Source: Pseudomonadota bacterium (lineage in GTDB: Bacteria > Pseudomonadota > Alphaproteobacteria > Rhizobiales > Rhizobiaceae). Taken from it: a stretch of DNA of 5,287 nt. Under the pieces are notes generated by a model that had not been told where the DNA came from, searched no databases, and saw nothing but the letters and a program-made list of their open reading frames with translations. The stretch is from contig JAEYTV010000373.1 of NCBI GenBank assembly GCA_023433855.1, positions 1 through 5,287 on the forward strand, in the 5' to 3' direction. The first letter of the stretch is position 1. Every line of letters begins with the position of its first letter. Below, in pieces: positions 1-5,287 of the stretch. The position numbers and the translations under genes are program-made.

Positions 1-430
1 CATGCACCCCGGCCAGCGTGTATCCTACGATATCGTCAATGCCATCGTCGCCGAGATAATCACCCCAGACGACTGTGCCAGGGGGTTCATCCTTGATGGT
101 TACCCGCGCACCGTCGCCCAGGCCGTCGCGCTGGAGAAGATGCTTCAGGAGAAGGGCTGTCCGCTCGATGCGGTGATCGAGCTGAAGGTCGACGAGGACG
201 CGCTTCTGGGGCGAATCGAAAACCGTGTCGCCGAAACCGTGGCTGCCGGTGGGAAGGTTCGCGCCGACGACATGCCGGATGCCTTCAAAAAGCGTCTGGT
301 CGAATATCGCGAAAAGACCGCTCCGCTCTCGGCTCACTATGAGGCAACGGGCCAGCTGCGGACTGTGGACGGGATGGCCGAGGTCCAGGCGGTGACCGCC
401 GAAATCGAAGAGATCCTGAAGGCCGTCTGA
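1..430 (+). CDS. adk: Adenylate kinase, C-terminal part (5' end outside window)
   Basis: Cytoplasmic adenylate kinase, which interconverts ATP + AMP and 2 ADP. Only the last 142 codons are present. The ATG at position 2 is an internal Met, because the reading frame is already well inside the protein: roughly 50 N-terminal residues with the P-loop are missing, judged from remembered rhizobial Adk. The family signature [10 protein letters not shown] is seen at visible residues 28-37. It is followed by the core beta strand (AVIELKVDE) and the Arg/Asp-rich segment around ENRVAETV and KVRADD. The lid is the short type without the ~30-residue insertion of E. coli Adk, as is usual in rhizobia. The first visible segment reads GQRVSYD, where the family normally has G-[QK]-L-V-x-D, so an Arg replaces a conserved Leu at the AMP side. 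Position just upstream of rpsM is the standard alphaproteobacterial secY-adk-rpsM order. Family identity is very secure. Confidence 0.97.
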   Translation, partial: MHPGQRVSYDIVNAIVAEIITPDDCARGFILDGYPRTVAQAVALEKMLQEKGCPLDAVIELKVDEDALLGRIENRVAETVAAGGKVRADDMPDAFKKRLVEYREKTAPLSAHYEATGQLRTVDGMAEVQAVTAEIEEILKAV

Positions 431-468
431 GCCGTCATCGATCCGTTAAAGAAACTTGGGGCCAGCGG

Positions 469-496
469 TTGCATTTCGACGCTGATTCCGTTAAAC
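469..496 (+). promoter_or_regulatory. Weak candidate promoter upstream of rpsM
   Basis: TTGCAT (469-474) and TTAAAC (491-496) are 16 bases apart and resemble -35 and -10 boxes only loosely (TTG plus three of six at -10). The octamer CCGTTAAA occurs twice nearby, at 443-450 and 488-495. A promoter in this gap is plausible because the alpha operon often has its own start, but the match is poor and the rpsM genes may simply be read through from the spc operon. Confidence 0.15.
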
Positions 497-497
497 A

Positions 498-539
498 CCG
501 CGCCAACTCGCGACAGTTACAGCGATCGGCGCGGATTTT
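498..539 (+). terminator. Terminator-like hairpin between adk and rpsM
   Basis: A perfect 7-bp GC-only inverted repeat, CCGCGCC (498-504) and GGCGCGG (528-534), encloses a second short stem, TCGC (508-511) with GCGA (522-525), and is followed by ATTTTC. The long interrupted stem with only four T residues is weaker than a classical intrinsic terminator. It may partly end adk transcription or act as a leader structure of the rpsM transcript. It lies in the 240-base gap 431-670, which otherwise shows no convincing gene. Structure is seen; function is inferred. Confidence 0.4.
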
Positions 540-657
540 CCGAAGGGACATCCGGGACGGTCGTGTTTGACCTGTTCCGTATGGAATTTGAACTGGCGGC
601 CGTGCAGCGGCTGCTCTCATGGAAGAAGTACCACTTGCCGGATGGCAACTGGAACGC

Positions 658-664
658 AAGGAGA
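658..664 (+). promoter_or_regulatory. Ribosome-binding site deciding the GTG start of rpsM
   Basis: AAGGAGA stands seven bases (counted from the end of AAGGAG) before the GTG at 671. It supports GTG 671 as the start over in-frame upstream codons at 563 (GTG) and 581 (ATG), which would add residues unlike any S13. Confidence 0.85.
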
Positions 665-670
665 ATAGGC

Positions 671-1039
671 GTGGCACGTATCGCTGGCGTCAACATCCCG
701 ACTGCGAAGCGCGTTGTTATTGCGCTGACCTACATTCACGGGATCGGCCCGAAATTTGCGCAGGAGATCGTCGAGAAGGTTGGTCTTCCGGCCGATCGTC
801 GCGTTCACCAGCTGACCGATGCAGAAGTCCTGCAGATCCGCGAAACCATTGACCGCGACTATCAGGTCGAGGGTGATCTTCGTCGCGAAACCGCGATGAA
901 CATCAAGCGCCTGATGGACCTCGGCTGCTACCGCGGCTTGCGTCATCGTCGCGGGCTTCCGGTTCGCGGCCAGCGCACGCACACCAATGCCCGCACCCGC
1001 AAGGGCCCGGCAAAGGCGATCGCTGGTAAGAAGAAGTAA
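671..1039 (+). CDS. rpsM: 30S ribosomal protein S13
   Basis: Small-subunit head protein that contacts 16S rRNA, the P-site tRNA and, in the family, the bridge to the large subunit. The product is 122 residues, normal for S13. It begins (M)ARIAGVNIP, the canonical N-terminus, and carries the helix-turn segment THIHGIG-like [10 protein letters not shown] at 21-30. The S13 signature [16 protein letters not shown] lies at about 88-103, and a basic tail ends in GKKK. I chose the GTG at 671 because it gives the exact family N-terminus and has a good AAGGAG site. The open frame continues 36 codons upstream, but that stretch has no S13 resemblance. It is the first gene of the alpha operon here, 240 bases after adk and 133 bases before rpsK. 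In the gap to rpsK a terminator-like hairpin may reduce readthrough. Identification is essentially certain. Confidence 0.98.
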   Translation: MARIAGVNIPTAKRVVIALTYIHGIGPKFAQEIVEKVGLPADRRVHQLTDAEVLQIRETIDRDYQVEGDLRRETAMNIKRLMDLGCYRGLRHRRGLPVRGQRTHTNARTRKGPAKAIAGKKK

Positions 1040-1042
1040 TCT

Positions 1043-1092
1043 CCCGGGCTTCCGGGTGAGGGAGGCTGGCGTTCGGTCGCTGGCCTCTTTTT
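1043..1092 (+). terminator. Tandem hairpins with U5 tail between rpsM and rpsK
   Basis: A first stem CCCGG (1043-1047) / CCGGG (1052-1056) has a four-base GCTT loop. It is followed by a second hairpin whose arms 1062-1071 and 1078-1087 pair over ten positions (eight Watson-Crick plus two G-U wobbles) around a six-base TTCGGT loop. Five T residues follow at 1088-1092. The second element has the full shape of a Rho-independent terminator, yet it sits inside a ribosomal operon only 80 bases before rpsK. It is probably a partial terminator, attenuator or 3'-end stabiliser for rpsM mRNA. Structure is seen directly; efficiency is unknown. Confidence 0.55.
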
Positions 1093-1117
1093 GAGTTTGG
1101 AGCGGGACTTCTGTCCT

Positions 1118-1139
1118 GTTCCGGTGGAGCCGCTGGAAC
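1118..1139 (+). promoter_or_regulatory. Stem-loop in the rpsK leader
   Basis: GTTCC (1118-1122) pairs with GGAAC (1135-1139). The stem can extend inward by a G-U and a G-C pair, leaving an eight-base loop. It lies about 23 bases before the rpsK ribosome-binding site. Possible leader structure; no known family recognised. Confidence 0.3.
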
Positions 1140-1172
1140 TACGGCGGTGACGAGATCAACGAAAGGAAGACC

Positions 1173-1562
1173 ATGGCCAAGGAAGCCACCCGCGTCCGCC
1201 GTCGCGAACGCAAGAACATCACGTCGGGCGTTGCCCACGTAAATTCCAGCTTCAACAACACGATGATCACCATCACCGATGCGCAGGGCAATGCCATCGC
1301 CTGGTCGTCTGCTGGTGCCAAGGGCTTCAAGGGTTCGCGTAAGTCGACCCCGTTCGCTGCACAGATCGCTGCGGAAGACTGCGCCAAGAAGGCTCAGGAG
1401 CACGGCATGAAGTCGCTGGAGGTTGAGGTTTGCGGTCCGGGCTCCGGTCGTGAATCGGCTCTGCGCGCTCTGCAGGCTGCGGGTTTCATGATCACCTCGA
1501 TCCGCGATGTGACGCCGATCCCGCACAACGGCTGCCGTCCGCGCAAGAAGCGCCGCGTCTAA
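1173..1562 (+). CDS. rpsK: 30S ribosomal protein S11
   Basis: Small-subunit platform protein that, with S6/S18 partners, lines the mRNA exit side of the 30S subunit. The product is 129 residues, matching the family. The N-terminus [16 protein letters not shown] is typical of alphaproteobacteria. The body [19 protein letters not shown] and the core [16 protein letters not shown] at about 86-101 are classic S11, and the C-terminus [13 protein letters not shown] is near-invariant. AAAGGAAG at 1162-1169 is a good ribosome-binding site three bases before ATG 1173. The next gene downstream is rpoA, after 173 bases. E. coli has rpsD in that place; here it is absent, as is usual in alphaproteobacteria. 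Nothing odd in the coding sequence. Identification is essentially certain. Confidence 0.98.
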
Positions 1563-1631
1563 TCTAGATGCGCCGGCCGATGGGTCGATCGCATTGAACT
1601 TGCGTGATGCCGCCTTACTTCGCCTGTCGAG

Positions 1632-1659
1632 GTTTGGCGGTTTTGCCGTACCGCCGAAT
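1632..1659 (+). promoter_or_regulatory. Hairpin in the rpsK-rpoA gap
   Basis: GGCGGT (1636-1641) and ACCGCC (1650-1655) form a perfect six-base-pair stem. It extends outward through U-G, U-A, U-A and G-U pairs to 1632/1659, with an eight-base loop. No T-run follows, so it does not look like a terminator. It may be a processing site or leader fold of rpoA mRNA. Confidence 0.35.
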
Positions 1660-1691
1660 GGCAATGCCTTACTCGGTGCTTCTCATGCTCG

Positions 1692-1716
1692 GTTGCCACG
1701 ATTGGATGGTGGCAAC
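1692..1716 (+). promoter_or_regulatory. Perfect stem-loop just before the rpoA ribosome-binding site
   Basis: GTTGCCAC (1692-1699) and GTGGCAAC (1709-1716) are exact reverse complements around a nine-base loop. The stem ends four bases before GGAAGG (1721-1726), so folding, or a protein bound to the stem, could affect rpoA translation. The position suggests a regulatory role or an mRNA 5'-end stabiliser. No known ribosomal-protein binding motif was recognised. Confidence 0.45.
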
Positions 1717-1720
1717 GAAC

Positions 1721-1726
1721 GGAAGG
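1721..1726 (+). promoter_or_regulatory. Ribosome-binding site deciding the rpoA start
   Basis: GGAAGG with nine bases to ATG 1736. It supports the start at 1736, giving MIQKNW, over the in-frame ATGs at 1604 and further on, which would add up to 44 residues foreign to RpoA. Confidence 0.75.
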
Positions 1727-1735
1727 TATTTACTC

Positions 1736-2746
1736 ATGATCCAGAAGAACTGGCAGGAACTGATCAAGCCGAACAAGGTGGAATTCACCTCGTCCGGCCG
1801 TACCAAGGCAACGCTGGTTGCCGAACCGCTGGAGCGCGGCTTCGGTCTGACGCTCGGCAACGCGCTTCGTCGCGTGCTTCTGTCGTCGCTGCGCGGTGCT
1901 GCTGTAACCGCCGTCCAGATTGACGGCGTGCTGCACGAGTTCTCGTCCATCCCGGGTGTTCGGGAAGACGTGACCGACATCGTGCTGAACATCAAGGAAA
2001 TCGCCATCAAGATGGATGGCGACGACGCAAAGCGGATGGTCGTGCGCAAGCAGGGCCCAGGCTCCGTCACCGCCGGGGACATCCAGACGGTTGGCGATAT
2101 CGAGATCCTCAACCCCGACCATGTGATCTGCACGCTCGACGAGGGCGCCGAGATCCGCATGGAGTTCACGGTCAACAACGGCAAGGGCTATGTCCCGGCC
2201 GAACGTAACCGTGCAGAAGATGCACCGATTGGCCTGATCCCGGTCGACAGCCTCTATTCGCCGGTCAAGAAGGTGTCCTACAAGGTGGAAAACACCCGCG
2301 AAGGGCAGGTTCTTGACTACGACAAGCTGACCATGACCATCGAGACCGATGGTTCGGTCACCGGTGAAGACGCGGTCGCGTTCGCTGCCCGTATCCTTCA
2401 GGACCAGCTCACGGTCTTCGTCCACTTCGACGAACCGCAAAAGGACGTCGAGGAAGAAGCGGTCACCGAACTCGCGTTCAACCCGGCGCTTCTCAAGAAG
2501 GTCGACGAACTGGAGCTTTCGGTCCGTTCGGCGAACTGCCTGAAGAACGACAACATCGTTTATATCGGCGACCTCATCCAGAAGACCGAGGCGGAAATGC
2601 TGCGCACTCCGAATTTCGGTCGCAAGTCGCTGAACGAGATCAAGGAAGTTCTGGCATCCATGGGCCTCCATCTCGGCATGGAAGTTCCCGCCTGGCCGCC
2701 AGAGAACATCGAAGATCTCGCCAAGCGTTACGAAGACCAATACTAA
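1736..2746 (+). CDS. rpoA: DNA-directed RNA polymerase subunit alpha
   Basis: Alpha subunit, which dimerises to scaffold assembly of beta and beta' and whose C-terminal domain reads UP elements and activators. The product is 336 residues (E. coli 329; rhizobia about 336). The N-terminal domain spans about 1-235, with the dimer/assembly motif [19 protein letters not shown] at 33-51. An acidic linker (EEEAVTE, about 239-245) leads to the C-terminal domain at about 250-325. There the DNA-contact residues are present: R264 and N267 in [10 protein letters not shown], and K297-S298 in [11 protein letters not shown], matching E. coli R265, N268, K298 and S299. The start at 1736 gives [10 protein letters not shown], the rhizobial N-terminus. 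The gene is 173 bases after rpsK and 45 bases before rplQ, both gaps carrying hairpins. An antisense open frame of similar length is only a codon-bias shadow. Identification is essentially certain. Confidence 0.99.
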   Translation: MIQKNWQELIKPNKVEFTSSGRTKATLVAEPLERGFGLTLGNALRRVLLSSLRGAAVTAVQIDGVLHEFSSIPGVREDVTDIVLNIKEIAIKMDGDDAKRMVVRKQGPGSVTAGDIQTVGDIEILNPDHVICTLDEGAEIRMEFTVNNGKGYVPAERNRAEDAPIGLIPVDSLYSPVKKVSYKVENTREGQVLDYDKLTMTIETDGSVTGEDAVAFAARILQDQLTVFVHFDEPQKDVEEEAVTELAFNPALLKKVDELELSVRSANCLKNDNIVYIGDLIQKTEAEMLRTPNFGRKSLNEIKEVLASMGLHLGMEVPAWPPENIEDLAKRYEDQY

Positions 2747-2756
2747 CTAATCAGAC

Positions 2757-2774
2757 TGCAGGCGAATGCCTGCA
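2757..2774 (+). promoter_or_regulatory. Perfect stem-loop just before the rplQ ribosome-binding site
   Basis: TGCAGGC (2757-2763) and GCCTGCA (2768-2774) are exact reverse complements around a GAAT loop. The stem ends three bases before GAAGGAG (2778-2784). It fills most of the 45-base rpoA-rplQ gap and could modulate L17 translation or mark an RNA processing point. No T-run follows. Confidence 0.45.
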
Positions 2775-2791
2775 AGTGAAGGAGACCAGAC

Positions 2792-3217
2792 ATGCGCCAC
2801 GGAAAAGCCGGCCGCAAGCTCAACCGCACCGCAAGCCATCGCAAGGCGATGTTCGCCAACATGGCCGCTTCGCTCATCACCCATGAGCAGATCGTCACCA
2901 CCCTGCCGAAGGCGAAGGAAATTCGCCCGATCGTCGAAAAGCTCGTCACCCTCGGCAAGCGCGGTGACCTGCACGCTCGTCGTCAGGCGATCTCGCAGAT
3001 CCAGGATCAGGCAGCCGTTCGCAAGCTGTTTGACGCAATTGCCTCGCGTTACGCGACCCGCAACGGCGGTTACCTGCGTATCATGAAGGCTGGCTTCCGC
3101 CAGGGCGACAATGCTGCCATGGCAGTGATCGAGTTCGTCGAGCGTGACGTCGATGCAAAGGGCGCAGCCGACAAGGCTCGCGTTGCCGCTGAAGCAGAAG
3201 CTGCCGAAGCCGCTTAA
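2792..3217 (+). CDS. rplQ: 50S ribosomal protein L17
   Basis: Large-subunit protein near the base of the exit-tunnel side, usually the last gene of the alpha operon, as it is here. The product is 141 residues, longer than E. coli L17 (127) because of a C-terminal Ala/Glu-rich tail (about 126-141) common in alphaproteobacteria. The family core begins [20 protein letters not shown] and continues through [18 protein letters not shown] (about 29-46), [13 protein letters not shown] and [19 protein letters not shown] (about 90-108). GAAGGAG at 2778-2784 lies seven bases before ATG 2792. The transcript ends at a strong hairpin 24 bases after the stop codon. Identification is essentially certain. Confidence 0.98.
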   Translation: MRHGKAGRKLNRTASHRKAMFANMAASLITHEQIVTTLPKAKEIRPIVEKLVTLGKRGDLHARRQAISQIQDQAAVRKLFDAIASRYATRNGGYLRIMKAGFRQGDNAAMAVIEFVERDVDAKGAADKARVAAEAEAAEAA

Positions 3218-3240
3218 TTCGACTTCTGAACGATCTATCG

Positions 3241-3272
3241 AAAAAGCCGGGTGGAAACACCCGGCTTTTTTT
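3241..3272. terminator. Bidirectional intrinsic terminator between rplQ and msrQ
   Basis: Arms 3241-3253 and 3258-3270 are exact 13-base reverse complements with a stable GAAA tetraloop. The stem core is GCCGGGTG/CACCCGGC, flanked by A5 on the left and T7 (3266-3272) on the right. Read on plus it ends the rplQ transcript; read on minus it also gives a hairpin followed by T5, so it can end the convergent msrPQ transcript, whose stop codon is one base away. Confidence 0.93.
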
Positions 3273-3273
3273 G

Positions 3274-3915
3274 TCATCGCGCAGCATGCGCCAGCTTGCC
3301 GTGGCCTTTTTTCCAGTTGAGGAAGGGCCGGCGCAGCGGTCGGTAGGCAAGCAGGATCACGATGAGTGCGACGTGGACGAACGGCACCAGGGTCACGGAC
3401 TTGACCGCCAGCACGTAGTGGAAGGCTCCTCCCAGGGCGATCAGGTAGATGAGCTTGTGGAGCTTGTTCCAGCCCTGCTGAAGCTTGCGGATCGACAGGT
3501 TGTTCGATGTTGCAGCAAGCGGGAGAAGCAAAAGCAGGCAGGCGAAGCCGATGGTGATATAGGGTCTCTTGGCGATATCGCCCCAGATTGCGCCGAAGTT
3601 GAACTGCAGATCGAGGGACACATAGACCGCGAAGTGCATGAGCACATAGTAGAAGGCGAGAAGCCCGAGCGCCCGGCGGTAGCGAAGCCAGTTGAGGCCT
3701 GCAATGTCGCGGAGCGGCGTGATTGCAAGCGTCGCGATGACGAACCGCAGCGCCCAGATGCCCAGCGCATGCTCGAATTCCTTGACCGGGTTGAAACCCA
3801 GACCACCGGTCAGGCCGAGATAGAAATACCAGACGGCGGGACAGAGGCCGATCGCATAAACGGCCCAGACGCTGGCCTTGTGGTAGCGGCGGGGCAGGGT
3901 GGGGATGAAAGCCAT
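3274..3915 (-). CDS. msrQ: MsrQ, haem-binding membrane subunit of periplasmic methionine sulfoxide reductase
   Basis: Inner-membrane partner (formerly YedZ) that passes electrons from the respiratory chain to MsrP; the family binds haem b and flavin. The product is 213 residues, the usual length. About six hydrophobic segments are visible, near 16-34, 50-68, 81-100, 118-136, 153-170 and 176-192, as expected for the ferric-reductase-like transmembrane fold. Likely haem-ligand histidines are H94 (YVLMHF), H153 (NKLHKLIY) and H166 (AFHYVLAVK), matching the three conserved His of the family. I chose ATG 3915-3913 because its A is shared with the msrP TGA (TGATG), typical of translational coupling, and because the upstream part of the longer open frame is just msrP read out of frame. 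A basic C-terminus (KKGHGK) should face the cytoplasm. The stop codon almost touches the shared terminator. High confidence from family pattern and pairing with msrP. Confidence 0.95.
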   Translation of the reverse strand: MAFIPTLPRRYHKASVWAVYAIGLCPAVWYFYLGLTGGLGFNPVKEFEHALGIWALRFVIATLAITPLRDIAGLNWLRYRRALGLLAFYYVLMHFAVYVSLDLQFNFGAIWGDIAKRPYITIGFACLLLLLPLAATSNNLSIRKLQQGWNKLHKLIYLIALGGAFHYVLAVKSVTLVPFVHVALIVILLAYRPLRRPFLNWKKGHGKLAHAAR

Positions 3916-4856
3916 CAATAGTTCGCTTTCAGGTCCATGCCGTCGTAGAGGCTGGCCACCTCGTCGGCATAGCCGTTGAAGGGTAGGGTCGGCCGCCGGT
4001 TGCCGCCGAATAGGCCACCCTCGCCGATTCTCTGTTCGGTTGCCTGGCTCCAGCGCGGATGATCCACTGCGGGGTTGACGTTGGAATAGAAACCGTATTC
4101 CCGCGCATTGGCATTTTTCCAGGTCGTTTGCGGTTGTTCTTCGACCAGTGAGATCCGGACGATCGATTTGATGCTCTTGAATCCATATTTCCAGGGAACG
4201 ACGAGCCTCACCGGGGCGCCGTTCTGGTTCGGCAGCGTTTCTCCGTAGAGCCCGACCGCCAGGATGGTCAGCGGATGGCGGGCCTCGTCCAGTCGCAGGC
4301 CCTCGACATACGGCCATGGCAGCGGCTGGAAAAAGCCGCTCTGCGCCGGCATTTCTTCGGGCCTGACAACCGTCTCGAACGCGACATACCTGGCGCTGCC
4401 GAGAGGTTCGACCTGCTCGAGCAGGGCCGAAAGAGGAAAGCCGATCCAAGGGATCACCATCGACCATCCTTCCACGCATCGCATCCGGTAGGTGCGCTCC
4501 TCCAGGTTCATCTTCAGGATCTCGTCGAGGGCGAATTCCTTTGGCTTGCCGACCATGCCGTCGACTTTCACCGTCCAGGGCGTCGGCTTGAACGCCCCAG
4601 AGTTCTGGGAAGGATCCTCCTTGTTGACGCCGAACTCGTAGAAATTGTTGTAGCTTGTCACCGCTTCCTTGGGTGTTAGCGGCTCATCCAGCTTGTATGC
4701 GCCAGGGGCGGCGGCCAGCGGGGCGGAGAGTGCCCTGCCTCCGATCAGCGCGAGGCCTGCCGCAGCGGCTGTGCCAAGAAGGCTTCGCCGGGAGAGGTAG
4801 ACGTCCCTCGGGGTGATCTCGGAGGATGGGATATGGGGCGGACGGTAGGCGGGCAT
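3915..4856 (-). CDS. msrP: MsrP, periplasmic methionine sulfoxide reductase catalytic subunit (molybdopterin enzyme)
   Basis: Catalytic subunit (formerly YedY) of the sulfite-oxidase fold that reduces protein-bound methionine sulfoxide in the periplasm with a molybdenum-molybdopterin cofactor. The product is 313 residues (E. coli 334). The N-terminus has a twin-arginine signal, SRRSLLG at 22-28, then a hydrophobic Ala/Leu/Gly stretch to about 45. Cleavage is likely near the Ala-rich 44-50, so the folded, cofactor-loaded enzyme is exported by Tat. NNFYEFG (70-76) is the family cofactor-site motif. [13 protein letters not shown] (125-137) contains Cys127, the expected molybdenum ligand, and [18 protein letters not shown] (213-230) is also characteristic. 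Start ATG 4856 gives this signal peptide and has GGAG (4868-4865) eight bases upstream; a longer 375-codon frame would bury the Tat motif. It is first in the msrPQ unit, divergent from the DUF4112 gene. E. coli regulates msrPQ by HprSR; no regulator gene is seen here. Confidence 0.96.
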   Translation of the reverse strand: MPAYRPPHIPSSEITPRDVYLSRRSLLGTAAAAGLALIGGRALSAPLAAAPGAYKLDEPLTPKEAVTSYNNFYEFGVNKEDPSQNSGAFKPTPWTVKVDGMVGKPKEFALDEILKMNLEERTYRMRCVEGWSMVIPWIGFPLSALLEQVEPLGSARYVAFETVVRPEEMPAQSGFFQPLPWPYVEGLRLDEARHPLTILAVGLYGETLPNQNGAPVRLVVPWKYGFKSIKSIVRISLVEEQPQTTWKNANAREYGFYSNVNPAVDHPRWSQATEQRIGEGGLFGGNRRPTLPFNGYADEVASLYDGMDLKANY

Positions 4857-5042
4857 GATGGTGTCTCCACGGGACCTGATGCGTCTACTCCCGATATACG
4901 TAATCCGATTGGCGTTTGTTTCACAGCGACAGAAGCAGTCGCGGAGGCCACTTTTGCGTGAAACGAACGAGATTCCAGCTGGCTCCCGCTTGGAACCGCA
5001 AGGCATCGAACTCATTTGATGAGAAGATGTGGAGGACCGCAC
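4857..5042. promoter_or_regulatory. Divergent intergenic region between msrP and the DUF4112 gene
   Basis: This 186-base region must hold the promoters of both divergent genes. On minus, GTATAT (4899-4894) could be a -10 box for msrP about 40 bases before its start, but no good -35 box is seen at the right distance. On plus, TTGGAA (4990-4995) followed by CATTTGAT (5013-5020) is a weak candidate for the DUF4112 gene. No clean EcfG-type GGAAC/GTT pair was found. The most striking element is the inverted repeat listed separately. Confidence 0.5.
4913..4969. repeat. Imperfect 12-bp inverted repeat in the divergent promoter region (possible operator)
   Basis: CGTTTGTTTCAC (4913-4924) and GTGAAACGAACG (4958-4969) are reverse complements at 11 of 12 positions, separated by 33 bases. 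The left arm lies where the -35 region of msrP would fall if GTATAT at 4894-4899 is its -10 box. A 33-base spacer places the arm centres 45 bases apart, about four helical turns, which suits two sites bound on one DNA face. The repeat is seen; the operator role is inferred. Confidence 0.4.
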
Positions 5043-5287
5043 ATGGCGACGAAAACCTGGGATGCTTCAACCGGACGTTATGTCAACGACGCCGACGACC
5101 GCGTTGCGCGGCTGCGGCGGCTTAGGCGGCTGAGCGGTATCGCAAGGCTCATGGATACCGCCATCGGCATTCCTGGCACACGATTCCGTTTCGGTGCCGA
5201 CTCCATCCTTGGGCTTGTTCCGGTGGTCGGGGATGCAGGCGGAGCGCTTGTCGGCCTGTACATCGTCAATGAGGCGCGGCGAATGGG
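5043..5287 (+). CDS. DUF4112 family membrane protein, N-terminal part (3' end outside window)
   Basis: The first 81 codons of a protein of unknown function. The stretch from about 30 on, [38 protein letters not shown] by residue 67, follows the DUF4112 pattern: a Leu/Asp start, an invariant-looking IPGT-x-x-RFG-x-D, then GL-x-P-x-x-GD and a hydrophobic segment (about 55-76) that is probably the first membrane span. An Arg-rich stretch ([11 protein letters not shown], 20-30) precedes the motif and would sit at the cytoplasmic face. GGAGG at 5031-5035 lies seven bases before ATG 5043, a strong start. The gene diverges from msrP and may share control with it. The family has no established biochemical role that I know, so I give no function. 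Family assignment is strong; the protein is cut by the window edge. Confidence 0.88.
   Translation, partial: MATKTWDASTGRYVNDADDRVARLRRLRRLSGIARLMDTAIGIPGTRFRFGADSILGLVPVVGDAGGALVGLYIVNEARRM

Noticed and set aside
443..495. Repeated octamer CCGTTAAA (443-450 and 488-495) as a regulatory direct repeat
   Set aside because: Only eight bases, AT-rich in the core, with unrelated flanks; chance is a sufficient explanation.
563..670. 36-codon in-frame N-terminal extension of rpsM
   Set aside because: S13 starts at [10 protein letters not shown]; the extension has no S13 resemblance, and a good AAGGAG site lies just before GTG 671.
903..1664. 253-codon antisense open frame across rpsM and rpsK
   Set aside because: It overlaps two certain ribosomal genes and their structured gap and has a low-complexity Arg/Ala-rich product; it is a shadow.
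1604..1735. 44-codon in-frame N-terminal extension of rpoA
   Set aside because: Alpha subunits of this group start MIQKNW; the upstream part covers two hairpins and the ribosome-binding site.
1730..2740. 336-codon open frame antisense to rpoA
   Set aside because: It mirrors rpoA almost exactly, arises from high-GC codon bias that removes antisense stops, and its product resembles no family I recognise.
3271..3921. 216-codon plus-strand open frame over msrQ
   Set aside because: The product is a charged shadow of the membrane protein on the opposite strand, and it begins inside the terminator T-run region.
4992..5018. EcfG-type (general stress) promoter before the DUF4112 gene
   Set aside because: GGAAC is present at 4992-4996, but no GTT follows at the required 16-17 base distance.
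4857..5042. 62-codon in-frame extension of msrP
   Set aside because: It would place the Tat signal in the interior of the protein and consume the whole divergent promoter region; ATG 4856 has a suitable GGAG site.

Overview
The window looks like the chromosome of an alphaproteobacterium of the order Hyphomicrobiales (Rhizobiales), most likely from the Rhizobiaceae or a close relative. This rests on remembered family sequences, not on a search. RpoA, S11, S13 and L17 read almost residue for residue like rhizobial proteins. The adenylate kinase has the short alphaproteobacterial lid, adk lies directly upstream of rpsM, and rpsD is missing between rpsK and rpoA.

Positions 1-3272, plus strand, hold the tail of the spc/alpha ribosomal-protein region: the 3' part of adk, then rpsM (S13), rpsK (S11), rpoA (RNA polymerase alpha) and rplQ (L17). 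The unit closes with a strong hairpin terminator at 3241-3272. The gaps are unusually rich in RNA secondary structure. There is a terminator-like hairpin between adk and rpsM, and a second one with a U5 tail between rpsM and rpsK. Perfect or near-perfect stem-loops also stand just upstream of the ribosome-binding sites of rpsK, rpoA and rplQ. These could set the stoichiometry of the operon by attenuation, RNA processing or protein binding, but no function is proven here.

Positions 3274-4856, minus strand, hold msrP followed by msrQ, a two-gene unit with a TGATG stop/start overlap. MsrP is the Tat-exported molybdenum enzyme that reduces methionine sulfoxide in periplasmic proteins. MsrQ is its haem-containing inner-membrane partner that brings electrons from the respiratory chain. 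The unit runs toward rplQ, and both transcripts meet at the same hairpin, which has T-rich tails in both directions.

Positions 4857-5042 are a divergent promoter region with a 12-bp imperfect inverted repeat that could be an operator. Positions 5043-5287, plus strand, hold the first 81 codons of a DUF4112 membrane protein, cut by the window edge.

No mobile element, CRISPR array, tRNA, rRNA or clearly novel system is visible. The region is mostly conserved core genome. The points most worth a second look are the intercistronic hairpins, the divergent regulatory region and the msrPQ/DUF4112 neighbourhood.
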